This document shows positions 1-7,749 of a stretch of 10,762 nt of DNA, in pieces. Below the pieces are notes generated by a model, which ran no database searches, had not been told where the DNA came from, and saw nothing but the letters and a program-made list of their open reading frames with translations. Numbering within the stretch: position 1 is the stretch's first letter; each line of letters begins with the position of its first letter. Source of the stretch: Rikenellaceae bacterium (GTDB lineage Bacteria > Bacteroidota > Bacteroidia > Bacteroidales > UBA932); NCBI GenBank assembly GCA_900769905.1, contig CAAGIL010000224.1, forward strand, positions 1 to 10,762, in the 5' to 3' direction. Both the position numbers and the translations under genes were made by a program.

Positions 1-1
1 A

Positions 2-778
2 ATCTGGATTACAGGTGCGAGTTCCGGAATAGGGGAGGAGACCGCGGTCGAGTTCGCGAGGCTCGGGGCTTCGCTTGTGCTTTCCGGCAGGCGCGTGGCC
101 GAGCTGGAAAGGGTTGCGGGGCGCTGCACCGAGGCAGGTGCGGCTGCGACGTGCATACTCGCATTTGACCTCGCCGACACCGGGGTGCTCGAAGAGATGG
201 CCGCCAGGGCCTGGGATGCCTTCGGGGGCCTGGACATATTCTACTGCAACGCGGGAATCAGCCAGCGCTGCGACACGGATGAAGCCGATATCTCCTTGAT
301 ACGCAAGGTGATGGAGGTGGACTTCTTCTCACCTGTGATACTCACCAAGGCGGTGCTCTCGCGTATGCTCAGCAGCGGCAGGGGCGGCACCCTCGCGTGC
401 ACCTCGAGCATTGCCGGACTCTTCGGAAGCAGGCAGCGCTGCGCGTACAGCAGTGCCAAGGGAGCCATACAGCGCTTCTATGAGACCATAGCGGCCGAGT
501 ACCACGACAGGGGCATACGCACCACGGTCATCATTCCGGGACGCGTGCGCACGAACATATCCTTCTCGGCGCTCGAAGCCGGAGGGAAGGCCCACGGGGT
601 GCTGGACAGCGGCCAGGAAAAAGGCATCAGTGCACAGAAGGCCGGACGCATCATCGCGAAGGCGATAATCAAGGGGAAGCGGGAGAAGCTGGTCGGCGGC
701 ATAGAGCTGGTGGCAGCTTACGCCAAGCGCTTCATCCCGGCGCTGAGCGCATTTATCTCAAGAAAGGTAACAAACTGA
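2..778 (+). CDS. Short-chain dehydrogenase/reductase (SDR), 5'-partial
   Basis: NAD(P)-dependent oxidoreductase of the classical SDR family, Rossmann fold, probably cytosolic; the substrate is unknown. The reading frame is open from base 2 through the left edge, so the true start is upstream and 258 residues are visible. The nucleotide-binding motif TGASSGIG is at visible residues 4-11, NAG at 83-85, the catalytic Ser at 135/136 (in CTSSIAG), and YxxxK at Tyr149/Lys153 (codon for Tyr at 446-448). The Asn that completes the usual N-S-Y-K tetrad appears to be Asp107 (in MEVDFF). The C-terminal part, with its IPGRVRTN stretch and a hydrophobic tail, resembles DHRS7-like SDRs. In-frame GTG codons such as the one at 77 are internal, because the cofactor motif lies before them. 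Only a few N-terminal residues should be missing. It converges on murI with a 3-bp gap. Family assignment is firm; the reaction is not known. Confidence 0.93.
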   Translation: MWITGASSGIGEETAVEFARLGASLVLSGRRVAELERVAGRCTEAGAAATCILAFDLADTGVLEEMAARAWDAFGGLDIFYCNAGISQRCDTDEADISLIRKVMEVDFFSPVILTKAVLSRMLSSGRGGTLACTSSIAGLFGSRQRCAYSSAKGAIQRFYETIAAEYHDRGIRTTVIIPGRVRTNISFSALEAGGKAHGVLDSGQEKGISAQKAGRIIAKAIIKGKREKLVGGIELVAAYAKRFIPALSAFISRKVTN

Positions 779-781
779 AAA

Positions 782-1534
782 TCAGCGGATAAGCTCATAG
801 GTGCGGCGCAGTGCTTCACCATCACCCGAAGAAAGCAGCTCCACGGTTCCGGGAATGGTGCCGTCGGAGCGCTTCCCGTTTTTGTCCAGCACCTCCTCCA
901 GGTGCCTGGCGACTGCCGGCGCCGGGTCAATGAACTCCACTCCCGGCCCCGCTATGCTGCGCAAGGTGTCGAGCAGGAAAGGATAGTGCGTGCATCCCAG
1001 AACTATGGTGTCGGCACCCTGGTCCAGCAGCGGCTGCAATGATGCCCTCACCACCTCTTCGGCCCGTTCTCCGCTGAGCGTGCCGCTTTCCACCAGCTCC
1101 ACGAAGCCTCGTCCCACGTGCTCCACCACCTTCACGTTCCCGGAGTAACGGTCGCGCGTGCCGAGGTATTTCGAGCCCTTGAGCGTCCCTGCTGTTGCCA
1201 GCACGCCCACAACCCCGCTCCCGGTGCTCTGTACGGCCGGTTTTATCGCCGGCTCCATGCCCACGAACGGGATGTCGTACTCCGCTCGCAGACTTGCGAT
1301 TGCGGCTGCGGTTGCGGTGTTGCACGCCAGCACCATGGCATCCGCCCCGCGTGAGAGCATAAGTTCCGTGATGCTGCGGCAGCGCTCAATTATGAACTCC
1401 GGGCTCTTGTCCCCGTAGGGGCACCAGGCGTTGTCGGCGTAGTAGATATAGTCCTCCCCGGGAAGCCGCCTGAGCATCTCCCTGAGTACGGACAGTCCTC
1501 CGACGCCGGAATCCATTATGCCTATCTTTGCCAT
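782..1534 (-). CDS. murI: Glutamate racemase
   Basis: Interconverts L- and D-glutamate to supply D-Glu for peptidoglycan precursors; a cofactor-independent cytosolic enzyme of the Asp/Glu racemase family. The protein is 250 residues, close to the family norm. The two catalytic cysteines are visible: Cys71 in LACNTATAAA and Cys181 in GCTHYP. The N-terminal DSGVGGLSV block (Asp8, Ser9) and the PYG motif (residues 39-41) are also present. The ATG at 1534 is the only sensible start because the DSG motif begins seven residues later. The gene is divergent from prfB, and a candidate -7 box ends only 4 nt before the start codon, so the mRNA may be leaderless or nearly so. Its stop codon lies 3 bp from that of the convergent dehydrogenase. 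Confidence 0.97.
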   Translation of the reverse strand: MAKIGIMDSGVGGLSVLREMLRRLPGEDYIYYADNAWCPYGDKSPEFIIERCRSITELMLSRGADAMVLACNTATAAAIASLRAEYDIPFVGMEPAIKPAVQSTGSGVVGVLATAGTLKGSKYLGTRDRYSGNVKVVEHVGRGFVELVESGTLSGERAEEVVRASLQPLLDQGADTIVLGCTHYPFLLDTLRSIAGPGVEFIDPAPAVARHLEEVLDKNGKRSDGTIPGTVELLSSGDGEALRRTYELIR

Positions 1535-1538
1535 AAGG

Positions 1539-1570
1539 CAAAATTAGTTTATCCGTTGAATAAATCAAAA
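1539..1570 (-). promoter_or_regulatory. Candidate Bacteroidetes-type promoter of murI
   Basis: Read on the - strand, a TTG (inside TTTTG, 1566-1570) is followed after 19 bp by TAATTTTG (1539-1546). This matches the known Bacteroidetes -33/-7 pattern TTG...TAnnTTTG. Only 4 nt (1535-1538) separate the -7 box from the murI start codon, so transcription would start at or next to the ATG. The element overlaps the prfB promoter. It is read by eye; no start site has been mapped. Confidence 0.6.
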
Positions 1571-1586
1571 CACTTTCGTAAATTTG
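1556..1586 (+). promoter_or_regulatory. Candidate Bacteroidetes-type promoter of the prfB operon
   Basis: TTG at 1556-1558 and TAAATTTG at 1579-1586 are separated by 20 bp, a full match to the Bacteroidetes -33/-7 consensus. Transcription would begin around 1590-1594, leaving an AT-rich leader of about 25-30 nt before the prfB ATG at 1620. The leader has no typical Shine-Dalgarno site, only GGAAAGG abutting the ATG, which is normal for this phylum. It lies in the only AT-rich gap at the head of the six-gene run and is likely its main promoter. Confidence 0.7.
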
Positions 1587-1619
1587 TAGACTAATATAAT
1601 TAATCGTTTTTCGGAAAGG

Positions 1620-2687
1620 ATGATTACGCAGGAACAGATAAAGGGATTGCAGGACAGGGTGGCCACGCTTGAAGGCTGCCTGGATATCCCTTCAAAGAGG
1701 CAGGAGCTGGAGTCGAAGGAGAAACAGAGCCAGGCGCCGGATTTTTGGGATGACCCCAAGAAGGCGGAGCTTTTCCTGAAGGGTGTGAGCGGGCTGAAGT
1801 CGTGGGTGAATGCATTCGACGCGACGAAAAGTGCCGTGGACGACCTTGAGGTGCTGCTCGAACTGGATCCCGAGAGCGAGGAGACGGACCAGGCTTACGC
1901 CCACGCGCTGAGAGTGGTGGAGGACCTTGAACTGCGCAATATGCTCGGAGAGGAAGGCGATTCGCTGGGGGCGGTGCTCACCATCAATTCCGGAGCCGGC
2001 GGCACCGAGGCCAATGACTGGAGCGCGATGCTGATGAGGATGTATATGCGCTGGGGCGAGAGGAACGGCTACAAGATGACGGTGACGGAGCTCCTTGACG
2101 GGGACGAAGCCGGAATCAAGTCGGCGACCGTGCAGTTCGAGGGGGACTATGCCTACGGCTACCTCAAGGCCGAGTCGGGCGTGCACAGACTCGTGCGCAT
2201 ATCCCCGTTCAACGCCCAGGGCAAGCGCCAGACCACCTTCAGTTCGGTGTTCGTGTATCCGCTCGTGGACGACAGCATCAACATAGAAATCAACCCTTCC
2301 GACATAGAATGGGATACCTTCCGTTCCGGAGGCCACGGCGGCCAGAACGTGAACAAGGTGGAGACGGGAGTCCGTGTGAGGCACATTCCTACCGGCATCA
2401 CCGTCGAGAACACCGAGACCAGAAGCCAGCAGGACAACAGGCAGAACGCCCTGCGCATACTCAAGTCGCGCCTCTATGACATCGAGCTCAAGAAGCGCCA
2501 GGAGAAGCAGGCGGAACTCGAAGGCCAGAAGAAGAAAATCGAGTGGGGCTCCCAGATACGCTCCTACGTGCTGCACCCCTACAAGATGGTCAAGGACCTG
2601 CGCACGGGCTATGAGACTGCTGATACCCAGGGAGTTCTGGATGGCGACCTCAATGAATTCATGAAGAAATTTTTAATGCAAAACTGA
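1620..2687 (+). CDS. prfB: Peptide chain release factor 2
   Basis: Recognises UGA and UAA stop codons and triggers release of the finished peptide from the ribosome. The protein has 355 residues, near the usual length. The N-terminal helical/PCRF region covers roughly residues 10-205 and the catalytic domain about 225-335. The RF2-type codon-reading tripeptide SPF is at 195-197, where RF1 would have PxT, and the peptidyl-tRNA hydrolysis motif GGQ is at 240-242. His239 precedes GGQ where Ala is common. Unlike the E. coli gene, this one reads straight through the position of the programmed +1 frameshift: the aligned site is LEGCL-D with CTG GAT at 1680-1685 and no in-frame TGA. The gene itself ends in TGA. 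It is first in the + strand run, and the next ATG follows its stop after 1 nt (TGATATG). Confidence 0.97.
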   Translation: MITQEQIKGLQDRVATLEGCLDIPSKRQELESKEKQSQAPDFWDDPKKAELFLKGVSGLKSWVNAFDATKSAVDDLEVLLELDPESEETDQAYAHALRVVEDLELRNMLGEEGDSLGAVLTINSGAGGTEANDWSAMLMRMYMRWGERNGYKMTVTELLDGDEAGIKSATVQFEGDYAYGYLKAESGVHRLVRISPFNAQGKRQTTFSSVFVYPLVDDSINIEINPSDIEWDTFRSGGHGGQNVNKVETGVRVRHIPTGITVENTETRSQQDNRQNALRILKSRLYDIELKKRQEKQAELEGQKKKIEWGSQIRSYVLHPYKMVKDLRTGYETADTQGVLDGDLNEFMKKFLMQN

Positions 2688-2688
2688 T

Positions 2689-4314
2689 ATGACCGAGTTT
2701 AAGTATGCTCCAATGTTTCAGCTTGGTGAAGACAAGACTGAATATTACAGGATCCCCGGATCCGAGAAGTATGTAAGCACCTCAGAGTTCGAGGGCCACA
2801 GGATGCTCAAGGTGTCCAGGGAGGCTCTTACACTGATGTCCAACACCGCGTTCCGCGACGTGAGCTTCATGCTCCGACGTTCCCACAACGAGCAGGTGGC
2901 GAAGATACTCAGCGACCCTGAGGCCTCAGACAACGACAAGTACGTTGCCCTGACCTTCCTGCGCAATGCCGAAATCGCCTGCAAGGGGAAACTGCCTCTC
3001 TGCCAGGACACCGGCACCGCCATCATCCACGGCGAGAAGGGACAGCAGGTGTGGACGGGCTTTTGCGACGAGGAAGCCTTGAGCCTGGGAGTATTCAAGA
3101 CCTATACTGAAGAGAACCTCCGCTACTCCCAGAATGCTCCTCTGGATATGTACAATGAGGTCAACACCAAGTGCAACCTCCCTGCCCAGATTGACATCGA
3201 GGCCTGTGAGGGCGACGAGTACCGCTTCCTCTGCGTGACCAAGGGCGGCGGCTCGGCCAACAAGACCTATCTCTATCAGGAGACCAAGGCCCGCATCCAG
3301 AACCCGGGCACCCTCGTGCCTTTCCTCGTATCCAAGATGAAGACCCTCGGCACCGCGGCCTGCCCTCCTTACCATATCGCCTTCGTAATCGGAGGCACCT
3401 CCGCCGAGAAGAACCTTCTCACCGTGAAGCTCGCCTCCACCCATTACTATGACGGGCTTCCTACCAGCGGAGATGAGACCGGAAGGGCATTCCGCGACAT
3501 CGAGCTCGAGAAGCAGCTTCTCGAAGAGGCCCACAAGATCGGCCTCGGAGCCCAGTTCGGCGGCAAGTACTTCGCCCACGACATACGCGTGGTGCGCCTG
3601 CCTCGTCACGGAGCCAGCTGCCCTATAGGTTTGGGCGTGAGCTGCTCCGCGGACCGCAACATCAAGGCAAAGATCAACGCCGACGGCATCTGGATCGAGA
3701 AGATGGACGACAAGCCGTATGAACTTATTCCTGAAGAGCTGCGCAAAGCAGGCGAGGGCGAGGCAGTGAAGGTGAACCTCGACCGCCCGATGAGCGAAAT
3801 CCTGGCCCAGCTCTCCCAGTATCCTGTAAGCACCCGCCTGAGCCTTGACGGCACCATCATCGTGGCGCGTGACATCGCCCACGCCAAGATTAAGGCGCGT
3901 CTGGATGCCGGTGAGGGTATGCCTCAGTACTTCAAGGACCATCCGGTTTACTATGCCGGCCCTGCCAAGACTCCGGAAGGAATGCCTTGCGGCTCCCTCG
4001 GACCTACCACCGCTGGCCGTATGGACCCATATGTGGATGAGTTCCAGGCCAATGGAGGCAGTATGGTGATGCTCGCAAAGGGCAACCGCAGCCAGGCTGT
4101 CACCGATGCCTGCCACAAGCACGGCGGCTTCTACCTCGGCTCCATCGGAGGCCCTGCCGCCATCCTTGCGCAGAACAACATCAAGTCCATCGAGTGCGTG
4201 GAATATCCTGAACTCGGAATGGAGGCTATATGGAAGATCCGTGTGGAGAATTTCCCTGCCTTCATACTCGTGGACGACAAGGGCAATGACTTCTTCAAGA
4301 CCCTCGGTCTGTGA
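2689..4314 (+). CDS. Class I fumarate hydratase (Fe-S dependent, fused alpha/beta)
   Basis: Reversibly hydrates fumarate to malate in the TCA cycle; in anaerobic Bacteroidales it mostly works in the reductive direction towards succinate. The protein has 541 residues, matching the fused one-chain class I enzymes such as E. coli FumA/FumB (about 548). The three [4Fe-4S] cysteines fit as Cys105 (LPLCQDTGTA), Cys225 (AACPPYH) and Cys319 (GVSCSADRN), with spacings of 120 and 94 residues as in the family. Asp107, Arg394, and Thr440 and Arg444 in the GPTTAGRMD segment fit known substrate-site residues. The N-terminal two thirds is the alpha part and the remainder the beta part. The start is the ATG one base after the prfB stop; the end overlaps the next gene by GTGA. 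The cluster would be oxygen-sensitive, consistent with an anaerobe. Confidence 0.96.
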   Translation: MTEFKYAPMFQLGEDKTEYYRIPGSEKYVSTSEFEGHRMLKVSREALTLMSNTAFRDVSFMLRRSHNEQVAKILSDPEASDNDKYVALTFLRNAEIACKGKLPLCQDTGTAIIHGEKGQQVWTGFCDEEALSLGVFKTYTEENLRYSQNAPLDMYNEVNTKCNLPAQIDIEACEGDEYRFLCVTKGGGSANKTYLYQETKARIQNPGTLVPFLVSKMKTLGTAACPPYHIAFVIGGTSAEKNLLTVKLASTHYYDGLPTSGDETGRAFRDIELEKQLLEEAHKIGLGAQFGGKYFAHDIRVVRLPRHGASCPIGLGVSCSADRNIKAKINADGIWIEKMDDKPYELIPEELRKAGEGEAVKVNLDRPMSEILAQLSQYPVSTRLSLDGTIIVARDIAHAKIKARLDAGEGMPQYFKDHPVYYAGPAKTPEGMPCGSLGPTTAGRMDPYVDEFQANGGSMVMLAKGNRSQAVTDACHKHGGFYLGSIGGPAAILAQNNIKSIECVEYPELGMEAIWKIRVENFPAFILVDDKGNDFFKTLGL

Positions 4315-7300
4315 AAAAGGGGCTGAAAATAGCCCTGATATCGATTCTGGGATTTTGTGCAGTGCTGTTCGCAGCACTGCACATTGTCCTCAATTCCAAA
4401 GTGACGGGGAATGCGATAGACAAGCTTGCCGCTGAATATGTCGACGGCAGGCTTGACTATTCCCGTCTCAGAATATCCCTGCTGCCTTCGCTCAGGCTCA
4501 GTCTGGACAGCCTCAGCCTGACCTATCCCCACGGACGCTTCCCTGAGGACAGCAGTTCATACTTCACCCTTGCCGGCAGCGGTGCGGAAGCCGATACCCT
4601 GCTGACCCTGGACAGAATCAGCCTGAGGATGAGGCTCTTGCCTCTGCTCGGCGGAAAAGTGTCCGTGAAACAGCTGGAAGTGGACGGCCCAAGGGTCTTC
4701 CTGCATCAGTACGATTCCCTGTCGAGCAATCTTGACATACTCAAATTGCCTTCTTCGGATTCAGACGAAAGCAAAGACCCTTCGCTCGCGCTGCGTCTTG
4801 GAAAACTGCTTGTTGGCGGGAGCCCGCGATTTATCGTGGACCTGCGTGACTCCGGCTCCGCTGCCGCCCTCTCGTTCCACGCCCTCGAACTGTCCGGTGG
4901 CGTGAAGATGCACGATTCTGCCCTGGAATGCCGGGACATAAAGCTGGGCCTGGATTCCCTGCGCCTGTATGCACGCACGGCCTGTGATACCCTGGACTGC
5001 GGCAGCTGCCTCAGAATCGACCAGTCGGGCTCACGCAGCTACGAACTGGATTTCGCCTCCGATGTGTTCCTGGGATTCAGGGAATACGGCCGTATGTATA
5101 TCCCTGCCTCGCTGCGCGGGGTGCTGGAGGCCGAGAAACTCAGCGATCGCATTGAGCTTGCAACTGATGCCCTGCGTGCGGACCTTGCCTTCCTTCCCCT
5201 GAAGCTCAAGGGCCGGGCAAGCGTCTTCCCTGACAGCACGCTGGTGAACGCTGCCTTGAGGCTGGAGGACTGTCCTCTGGATTCGGTACGCCTCAATTAT
5301 GCCGTGCTCGTGATGCCGTCCCTGTCGAAACTCAGCACGGATGCCCGGATATCTGCCGACCTGAGTCTGGACGGCTGCTATTCCGACCACTCCTATCCTG
5401 AGATCAACGCCTGCCTTCAGATTCCTGAGTCCTATACTACTTATCTTCCTGAGAACCTGAGTCTTAGGCTGGCTATAGACCTGGATGCCGTGCTGCATCC
5501 TGACGGAGTGCTGAACGCCGACTTCCATGAATTCAGGGCCGGACTGCCCGGTGTGGATGTGGAGTTCGACGGCGAGGCCCTTGACCTGCTGGGGGAGGAC
5601 CCTCTGTACAGCATGTCCGCCTGCGCAAAGGCTGAACTGGAAAAACTTATGGAAATCGTGCCTGAAAGCCTGGGCATAAGAAGTGCCTCCGGGGATATAG
5701 ACCTGGACCTGAGTGCCCGCACCAGACTTTCGGAGCTTGTAAGCTACCGCTTCGACGAGGCGGATATCAAAGGAAGGCTGCGCAGCGACAGACTGGCCCT
5801 CACGATGGTTGGAGACAGCGTGAATGCGGCGGCTTTCAAGAGTGCAGTGGACTTGAGCTCAGACCGTTACGGGCTTGACCTGAAAGTGGATTTCGACAGC
5901 CTTTATTTCAATTCGGGAGTGCAGCTCATTGCCCGTGTGAGAAACATACGCAACGAGGGACATATCTCCAAGACGAAGGTGGGCGGCCGCCTGTTGCCGA
6001 AACTTAGGCTCAGCAGCCGCAGTGAAAGGCTTTTCTTCAAATACGGGACCGGACGTTACGGCTTGAGAGGCGGAGATTTCGGTTTTACTGCCCAGAAAAT
6101 CGTCCCCAAGGAGCAGCCGAAAAAGGAATTCAAACTTCCCGCTTTTCTGCAGGAAGAGGATTTCGAGGAGGCGGATCTTGACATCTCCCTGGACTCTTCC
6201 TTCGTGAAACTGCTGCAGAACTGGTCGGCTTCGGGCCATATAAAGGCTGACGGAGGTTACTATTCCTCCCCGGCTATGCCTCTGCGCACCAGAATGACTG
6301 GGCTTCACGCAGATTTTGACGACAGGGAAGTGGTGATTGACCAGTTCGGAGTCAGGTCGGGAACCAGCGACATCAGTCTCAGCGGCTATGTCAGGGGAGT
6401 GAAGAGCTCCCTGATGCACAAGGATATGCTCAATGTGTTCCTGATGGCCGAGTCGGAGCGCATCAATGCCAACGAATTGATTTCCGCGATGTTGGCAGGG
6501 GAGGACAGCGATGCTTCCGGCAACGTTACCGTGGAGCAGGAGCTGGATGAAAGCTTCGTCACGGATACCCTTGCCGATGCCACTGTGGCCCTCGAGGACA
6601 TCCCGCTTTTCGTGGTGCCGGGCAATGTCAACCTGACCCTGAAGATGAATGCCGGGCGCATAGATTTCATGGAGCCGAAGATAGGTCCTTTCAGCTCGGG
6701 AATCAAGATCAAGGACCGCACCATGCAGCTTACCAGCACCGATATAGCCACTGAAATCGGGGACATCCATCTCGATGCCTTCTATGCCACCCGCACCAAA
6801 AAGGACATCTCCGCCGGGGTGAACCTGAACCTTACCGGTATGCAGGCCGGCAACATCATAAGCCTTATTCCGGCAGTGGACTCACTGATGCCGGCGATCA
6901 AGGCCTTTGACGGGAAACTCTGGCTGGAGCTGTCCGCCACCACCCAGCTGGATACCAATATGAACCTGATTATTCCTACTCTGGACGGAGTGGTCAGGGT
7001 GAGCGGGGAGGATTTGAAAATCCACAATACGGGGCAACTCAGCGGCCTGGCTTCAAAGCTGGTGTTCGGGCGCAAAGACCACCTTGCCATCGACGACCTT
7101 CACGCTGATGCCATCATACACGACAGCAAGATAGAACTGTTCCCGTTCGAACTCGGAACCGACAAGCTCAAGGTGGCCCTGCGCGGCACCCAGGGCTTCG
7201 ACAGCAGCATGTATTACCACGCATCCGTGATAAAGTCGCCAATACTGGTGCGTTTCGGAGTGAATGTGTATGGCAGTACGGACAACTGGCATTTCTCCCT

Positions 7301-7748
7301 GGGACGGGCGAAGTACCGCGACGGACGCGTGCCGGCATATACGGAACAGCTTGACACAGTGCAGCTTAACCTGGCCTCATCCATACGCAACATATTCAAG
7401 AGGGGCGTGGACAACGTGATGCGCCACAATACCGAGGCCCTGGCCGGACTTGACTCCGAAAGCGCGAGAATTGACCCTCTGCACCCGCAGGAGGAGGATT
7501 TCAGCGCAATGGAAATGGCGGAGTACATCGACATGATAGACAATTACGTATATGAGCAGGAACTTGAGGACCAGCAGGAAGCCCTTGAGCGCGAGGTGGA
7601 GGAGGCGTTGGCCCAGACAAGCGTGGATATGAGCTCGCTGTTGAGCCAGTACGAGGACGACATATACGACAGGCGCCTGATGCGGAAAATCGAGAGAACA
7701 AAGCGCAGGGATGCCCGGAAGGCCGCACGCGAGGCGGCAAAGGCCTGA
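4311..7748 (+). CDS. AsmA-family envelope protein (large, membrane-anchored)
   Basis: A 1145-residue protein resembling the AsmA family, whose members bridge inner and outer membranes and are linked to lipid transport and outer-membrane integrity. The N terminus is Lys-rich, then has one hydrophobic segment (about residues 6-27) and no convincing lipobox, so a single-pass inner-membrane anchor with a periplasmic body is inferred. The body is a long succession of beta-strand-like stretches. The AsmA C-terminal region is clearest from about 620 to 1040, including the LLQNWSASGHIKADGG segment near 634-650 and a G-x-L-x-L rich stretch after 767. The last ~100 residues differ: an acidic, Gln/Glu-rich predicted coiled coil (about 1080-1103), then a very basic Arg/Lys/Ala end (1121-1145). 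It starts at GTG, sharing GTGA with the fumarase stop, so translation is probably coupled. The exact substrate is unknown. Confidence 0.85.
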   Translation: MKKGLKIALISILGFCAVLFAALHIVLNSKVTGNAIDKLAAEYVDGRLDYSRLRISLLPSLRLSLDSLSLTYPHGRFPEDSSSYFTLAGSGAEADTLLTLDRISLRMRLLPLLGGKVSVKQLEVDGPRVFLHQYDSLSSNLDILKLPSSDSDESKDPSLALRLGKLLVGGSPRFIVDLRDSGSAAALSFHALELSGGVKMHDSALECRDIKLGLDSLRLYARTACDTLDCGSCLRIDQSGSRSYELDFASDVFLGFREYGRMYIPASLRGVLEAEKLSDRIELATDALRADLAFLPLKLKGRASVFPDSTLVNAALRLEDCPLDSVRLNYAVLVMPSLSKLSTDARISADLSLDGCYSDHSYPEINACLQIPESYTTYLPENLSLRLAIDLDAVLHPDGVLNADFHEFRAGLPGVDVEFDGEALDLLGEDPLYSMSACAKAELEKLMEIVPESLGIRSASGDIDLDLSARTRLSELVSYRFDEADIKGRLRSDRLALTMVGDSVNAAAFKSAVDLSSDRYGLDLKVDFDSLYFNSGVQLIARVRNIRNEGHISKTKVGGRLLPKLRLSSRSERLFFKYGTGRYGLRGGDFGFTAQKIVPKEQPKKEFKLPAFLQEEDFEEADLDISLDSSFVKLLQNWSASGHIKADGGYYSSPAMPLRTRMTGLHADFDDREVVIDQFGVRSGTSDISLSGYVRGVKSSLMHKDMLNVFLMAESERINANELISAMLAGEDSDASGNVTVEQELDESFVTDTLADATVALEDIPLFVVPGNVNLTLKMNAGRIDFMEPKIGPFSSGIKIKDRTMQLTSTDIATEIGDIHLDAFYATRTKKDISAGVNLNLTGMQAGNIISLIPAVDSLMPAIKAFDGKLWLELSATTQLDTNMNLIIPTLDGVVRVSGEDLKIHNTGQLSGLASKLVFGRKDHLAIDDLHADAIIHDSKIELFPFELGTDKLKVALRGTQGFDSSMYYHASVIKSPILVRFGVNVYGSTDNWHFSLGRAKYRDGRVPAYTEQLDTVQLNLASSIRNIFKRGVDNVMRHNTEALAGLDSESARIDPLHPQEEDFSAMEMAEYIDMIDNYVYEQELEDQQEALEREVEEALAQTSVDMSSLLSQYEDDIYDRRLMRKIERTKRRDARKAAREAAKA

Positions 7749-7749
7749 T

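Noticed and set aside
2926..4377. 483-codon open frame on the - strand antisense to fumarase
   Set aside because: It lies fully opposite a gene with intact Fe-S motifs; GC-rich codon use keeps the reverse frame open. Its translation has no recognisable motif. The same holds for 1692-2576 and 5859-6770 on the - strand.
7711..7749. Earlier in-frame ATG for the cyclo-ligase
   Set aside because: It adds 13 Arg/Pro-rich residues overlapping the AsmA gene and unlike the family; the ATG at 7750 gives the typical length.
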